Part shown: in pieces, positions 60,477 to 64,000 of the stretch | Position numbering within the stretch: position 1 is the stretch's first letter | Layout of the letters: each line of letters starts with the position of its first letter | DNA from: Mesorhizobium caraganae | Lineage (GTDB): Bacteria; Pseudomonadota; Alphaproteobacteria; Rhizobiales; Rhizobiaceae | Direction of reading: 5' to 3' | DNA: 64,000 nt | Assembly (NCBI RefSeq): GCF_016836705.1 | Contig: NZ_JAFCGY010000023.1 | Span: 29,421-93,420, forward strand | The notes under the pieces: generated by a model | The model's database searches: none | What the model was told of the DNA's origin: nothing | Seen by the model: the letters and a program-made list of their open reading frames with translations, nothing else | Made by a program: the position numbers and the translations under genes

Positions 60477-62187
60477 AGCAATGTGTTTCTTTGGCACCGC
60501 CCGGATGGGTGACCGCGCCGTCGCGGGCAGGCCCTACCGTCTGTGCATATTTCCAGATCGCGCCCGACTGGTAGTCGGTCGTGCGCGCCTTCCAGGCCTT
60601 CGCCCTCGTTGCCAGTTCAGCCTCGGACAGGTTGACCTCGATCGTGCCTTTGGTCGCGTCGATCGAGATCACATCGCCGTCCTTCAGCAGTCCGATCGGT
60701 CCGCCGACGGCAGCTTCGGGCCCGACATGGCCGATGCAGAAACCGCGCGTCGCGCCCGAAAAACGGCCGTCGGTGATGAGGGCCACCTTGCCGCCCATGC
60801 CCTGGCCGTAGAGCGCCGCCGTCGTCGACAGCATCTCGCGCATGCCCGGACCGCCGCGCGGACCTTCGTAGCGGATGACGAGAACCTCGCCTTCCCTATA
60901 GTTGCGGTGCGTGACCGCCTCGAAACATTCCTCTTCCGAATCGAAACAGCGTGCCGGGCCAGAGAATTTCAGCTCCGTCATGCCCGCGACCTTCACGATC
61001 GCGCCTTCGGGGGCAAGGTTGCCCTTCAAGCCCACGACACCGCCGGTTTGGGTGATTGGTCGGTTGGCGGGACGGACCACATCCTGGCTATCATTCCAGG
61101 CAACATGCTCCATGTTTTCGGCCAAAGTACGGCCAGTCACGGTCAGGCAGTCGCCATGCAAATAGCCGTGGTCGAGCAGCGTCTTCATCAGCAGCGGAAT
61201 GCCGCCGGCCTCGAACATGTCCTTGGCGACATATTTGCCGCCCGGCTTGAGGTCGGCGATGTAGGGCGTCTTCTCGAAAATCGCGGCGACGTCGAACAGG
61301 TCGAACTTGATTCCGGCTTCATGCGCGATGGCCGGCAGGTGCAAAGCCGCATTGGTCGAGCCGCCGGTGGCCGACACCACAGTCGCCGCATTCTCCAGCG
61401 CCTTCAGCGTGATGATGTCGCGCGGCCGGATGTTCTTGGCGATCAGCTCCATGATCTTTTCGCCGGAGGCGAAGTTGAAGCGGTCGCGCATCTCGTAAGG
61501 CGCCGGCGCACCGCAGGAATAGGGCAGCGCCAGGCCGATCGCCTCGGCGACGGTGGCCATGGTGTTGGCGGTGAACTGGGCGCCGCAGGAGCCGGCTGAC
61601 GGACAGGCGGCCTGCTCGATCTCGAGCAGCTCGGCATCGCTGACCGTGCCGACCGAATGCTGGCCGACCGCCTCGAATACATCCTGCACGGTGATCTGGC
61701 GGCCGCGATAGCTGCCGGGCAGGATCGAGCCGCCATAGATGAAGATCGACGGCACGTTGAGCCGCACCATGGCCATCATCATGCCGGGCAGCGACTTGTC
61801 GCAGCCGGCAAGGCCGACCAGCGCATCGTAGCAATGGCCGCGCATGGTGAGTTCGACCGAATCGGCGATCACATCGCGTGACACCAGCGACGACTTCATG
61901 CCCTGGTGGCCCATTGCGATGCCGTCGGTGACGGTGATGGTGCAGAATTCGCGCGGCGTGCCGTTGGCGGCGGCGACGCCTTTCTTGACCACCTGCGCCT
62001 GGCGCATCAGCGAGATGTTGCAAGGTGCCGCTTCGTTCCAGCAGGAGGCGACGCCGACCAGCGGCTGCGCGATCTCGGCCGCCGACAGCCCCATGGCATA
62101 GAGATACGAGCGATGCGGCGCACGCGCCGGACCGACGGTCACATGGCGGCTCGGGAGCTTGGCCTTGGAAATAACTCTGGCGTCCAT
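60463..62187 (-). CDS. ilvD: dihydroxy-acid dehydratase (IlvD/Edd family)
   Basis: 574 residues. Fe-S and catalytic segments SCWNEAAPCNISLMRQ, VGLAGCDKSLPGMMMAM and CPSAGSCGAQFTANTMAT. It makes 2-oxoacids for valine, leucine and isoleucine. Slightly shorter than E. coli IlvD. Related sugar-acid dehydratases share these motifs, so specificity is inferred. Its end overlaps the exoR-like start by 14 bp. Confidence 0.9.
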   Translation of the reverse strand: MDARVISKAKLPSRHVTVGPARAPHRSYLYAMGLSAAEIAQPLVGVASCWNEAAPCNISLMRQAQVVKKGVAAANGTPREFCTITVTDGIAMGHQGMKSSLVSRDVIADSVELTMRGHCYDALVGLAGCDKSLPGMMMAMVRLNVPSIFIYGGSILPGSYRGRQITVQDVFEAVGQHSVGTVSDAELLEIEQAACPSAGSCGAQFTANTMATVAEAIGLALPYSCGAPAPYEMRDRFNFASGEKIMELIAKNIRPRDIITLKALENAATVVSATGGSTNAALHLPAIAHEAGIKFDLFDVAAIFEKTPYIADLKPGGKYVAKDMFEAGGIPLLMKTLLDHGYLHGDCLTVTGRTLAENMEHVAWNDSQDVVRPANRPITQTGGVVGLKGNLAPEGAIVKVAGMTELKFSGPARCFDSEEECFEAVTHRNYREGEVLVIRYEGPRGGPGMREMLSTTAALYGQGMGGKVALITDGRFSGATRGFCIGHVGPEAAVGGPIGLLKDGDVISIDATKGTIEVNLSEAELATRAKAWKARTTDYQSGAIWKYAQTVGPARDGAVTHPGGAKETHCYADI

Positions 62188-62477
62188 ACTCTTCCTTGCC
62201 GCGGGCAGTGCGGCCTGCCCCATCGCCGAGCCTTCTGGCGCGTGTCCCGAGACAAATTCGAGGTGCGCCGGGTTTATGGCGGGAAATGGGCAATTTGGTC
62301 GGGCGGAACTCTAGCGCGGGGGTTGTTCAGAAACTGTTGCCAAAACGTCACAATTACGAGAGGCCAAAGTTGTGCGGCGGATTTGCAACGCTGGCGCGTG
62401 CCGGCACGGCTCGACACCGTGCCTCAAACGAAAAAGGCCGGGAAAGTGCCCGGCCTTTTGTGTGAATTTTCAGAGGC
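62188..62477. other. intergenic region upstream of ilvD
   Basis: 290 bp between ilvD and the FadL-type porin gene. It contains the porin terminator (62431-62460). I see no leader peptide or riboswitch for ilvD and no small gene. Confidence 0.5.
62431..62460. terminator. Rho-independent terminator after the FadL-type porin
   Basis: 11-bp stem AAAAGGCCGGG/CCCGGCCTTTT (62432-62442, 62449-62459) with A and T runs on both sides. It lies 18 bp past the porin stop on the minus strand. Confidence 0.88.
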
Positions 62478-63713
62478 TTAGAACTTGATCTTGACGCCGC
62501 CAGAAATGGCCGTGACCAGATCGTTGCCGAAATCATAGCTGACGTCGGTGCCGGCTTGGTAACCGTTGTTGCCATTCACGACCCCTGAATGGCCGCTGGT
62601 CAGGACGCCGACCGCGCCGGCCAGACGAATTTCGATATTGCGCGAAGGCGTGTAGGCGACGCCGCCGCCCAACGTCCAGGTGTCGGTCTGCGAGCCGTAG
62701 CCGTGTGATGTGCCACGATCCCAGGAAAGCTGGCCGGCCGCGCTCCACTCATCGTTGAACTTGTGGCCGATGCCGCCCGTAACCGTCCAGCCGTCGCGAT
62801 ACATCAGGTCCAGCGACGTAATCTGGCCTGAATGCAGAGCATCACCCGTAACGCATGCCGCAGCGGGAGTACCTACGACGCAAATCGGAACACTCTGCAG
62901 CAGGCTCCAGTTGACCCACTTGAGCGAACCGAAGGCGAGCCAGCCGGGCGCAATGCCTGACTGCAACTTCAATTCGACCGTATCCGGCATGTACTGCGTC
63001 GCACCATAGATCGGCAGCACGACAAGGCCAACATGCGTCAAGTCCAGCGTGCCCGAGATGTTGTCGAGCTTGACCCGCGAATTGTAGACGAGGCTGGCGC
63101 GCAGCGCGATTTCTGGGATTTCATAGGCAAGGCCGGCGCGCCAGCCCCAGCCCGTGCCCTTGAGGTCAACACGGCCGGTTCCCTGGAAACCCGGCACCAG
63201 CGGCGACACCAGGTCTTCCTTGAAGCCATAGACTTCCTGGTAATAGACGCCGCCGATGAAGCGAACCTGGCCTTTGCCGGCATCCATCTTGTAAGAACAA
63301 GTGCCGGCGTAGTTGTTGCTCTTGATGTCGGTTTCTATGTTGGACTCGGCACCGGCCCACAGACCCGGATTTGTGTGCGCGCCCCACGGCTGGGAATAGT
63401 CGAACATGCAGTCGACGCCCTTGACGACCTCGGCCTTGACGCCGATGCGCGGCACCCAGTAGCTCTTGCTGTCTTTCGCCGTGCTGCCCAAGAATGTAAG
63501 ATTGCCGTCACTCGGATCGGTATCGACCGCGTTCTTGAGCTTGCGCTGTGGCATCACATAAGTCGCCTCGGCTTCCGTGGCGAACGGAGATGGGTCAAAC
63601 AGAAGGTCGATGTCGTAGCCACCGCGCTCGATGCCGCCGGCATGCGCAGAACCGATCAGGCCCAGCGAAAAACACCCCGCCCCCAGCAGTGTTTTCAAAC
63701 GCAAATTGCTCAT
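62478..63713 (-). CDS. FadL/OmpP1-type outer membrane transport protein
   Basis: 411 residues. Signal peptide (GAGCFSLGLIGSAHA, cleaved before GGIERG) and alternating beta strands ending in a terminal aromatic (GGVKIKF), typical of outer-membrane barrels. The middle segment (RVKLDNISGTLDLTH, ATQYMPDTVELKLQSGIAPG) fits FadL-family long-chain fatty acid or hydrophobic compound channels. GGGGAGGA lies 4 nt before the ATG. Substrate unknown. Confidence 0.88.
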   Translation of the reverse strand: MSNLRLKTLLGAGCFSLGLIGSAHAGGIERGGYDIDLLFDPSPFATEAEATYVMPQRKLKNAVDTDPSDGNLTFLGSTAKDSKSYWVPRIGVKAEVVKGVDCMFDYSQPWGAHTNPGLWAGAESNIETDIKSNNYAGTCSYKMDAGKGQVRFIGGVYYQEVYGFKEDLVSPLVPGFQGTGRVDLKGTGWGWRAGLAYEIPEIALRASLVYNSRVKLDNISGTLDLTHVGLVVLPIYGATQYMPDTVELKLQSGIAPGWLAFGSLKWVNWSLLQSVPICVVGTPAAACVTGDALHSGQITSLDLMYRDGWTVTGGIGHKFNDEWSAAGQLSWDRGTSHGYGSQTDTWTLGGGVAYTPSRNIEIRLAGAVGVLTSGHSGVVNGNNGYQAGTDVSYDFGNDLVTAISGGVKIKF

Positions 63714-64000
63714 GATGTCCTCCCCGAAATACTAGTGCGTCAAGCTAGAACCAATTCAGGTTAACGGTGCAACAATGAAATCACATAGCGTACACGTACA
63801 CTCTCGCGGACCGCATTTCGAACACAGTGGCGGCCTAGCCAGCAGGTCCGAAAATGGCCATTGGGGAGGCACATTAGGAAAAAAATCAGAAAGAAACGCT
63901 TAAAACGGCACGAAATCCGGCTGTTTTACTGGCATTCCGCCCGATTGTTACATTATGGCAACAATGGGGCTGAAACTTTCCGTTTACGTCAATATTAACG
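63714..64000. other. upstream region of the FadL-type porin
   Basis: 287 bp to the window end with no ORF that can be supported. The ribosome site for the porin is at 63718-63725. An inverted repeat is at 63944-63965. Confidence 0.5.
63944..63965. repeat. inverted repeat ATTGTT-N10-AACAAT
   Basis: Perfect 6-bp arms about 230 bp upstream of the porin. May be an operator for a gene outside the window or chance. Confidence 0.35.

Overview
The window is about 64 kb of GC-rich chromosome from an alphaproteobacterium of the order Rhizobiales, most likely Mesorhizobium or a close Phyllobacteriaceae relative. This is inferred from small DUF982 and DUF1127 proteins, a cuckoo-type RNA array, fused SecDF, an ExoR-like regulator, a coxMNOP-like oxidase set, and the serS-tatCBA-scpBA-nagZ-SPOR-argS-dgt order. 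No phage, insertion sequence, CRISPR array or rRNA operon was seen. One tRNA was found, tRNA-Leu(UAG).

Layout. 1-4.4 kb: an RND multidrug pump (permease cut by the window start) and its outer-membrane lipoprotein. 4.4-10.7 kb: small hypotheticals, methionine aminopeptidase, a LysR regulator divergent from two short-chain dehydrogenases, a short secreted peptide and RadC. 11-18.7 kb: a second aa3-type cytochrome oxidase (subunits II, I, a split subunit III, IV), then YbaK, DUF2189, heme O synthase and a cytochrome c. 19-25 kb: trigger factor, tRNA-Leu with a long palindrome, an ammonia-lyase homologue without the MIO triad, DUF2157/GDYXXLXY membrane proteins, and two tandem DUF1127 genes followed by six CCUCCUCC hairpins. 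25-31.7 kb: a LysR gene, an AhpD-like/NmrA-like/cupin gene set, MscS, an Rrf2 regulator, TrmFO and a parDE module with a broken toxin. 31.7-38.7 kb: sterol desaturase family protein, homologues of complex I assembly factors NDUFAF6 and NDUFAF3, SecDF, a truncated second SecD, a YajC relic and YajC. 39-43.3 kb: DUF815 ATPase, AraC regulator divergent from a dehydrogenase, and an NlpD/DipM-like LysM-LytM protein. 43.4-57.6 kb, nearly all minus strand: pcm, surE, serS, tatABC, scpAB, nagZ, a 1109-residue SPOR protein, argS and dgt. 57.7-63.7 kb: erpA, a VOC protein, xthA, a small secreted protein, ExoR-like protein overlapping ilvD, and a FadL-type porin.

How genes work together. The 11-18.7 kb block holds the structural oxidase subunits, a heme farnesyltransferase and a candidate electron donor. 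The Rrf2 gene and the AhpD-like operon carry the same spaced palindrome and probably form one small regulon. The YajC-SecDF block supports membrane protein export, and TatABC is a second export route 8 kb away. The most unusual items are the six-hairpin anti-Shine-Dalgarno array behind paired DUF1127 genes, the tandem yajC-secD duplication that left an intact single-helix SecD paralogue, and the MIO-less lyase.
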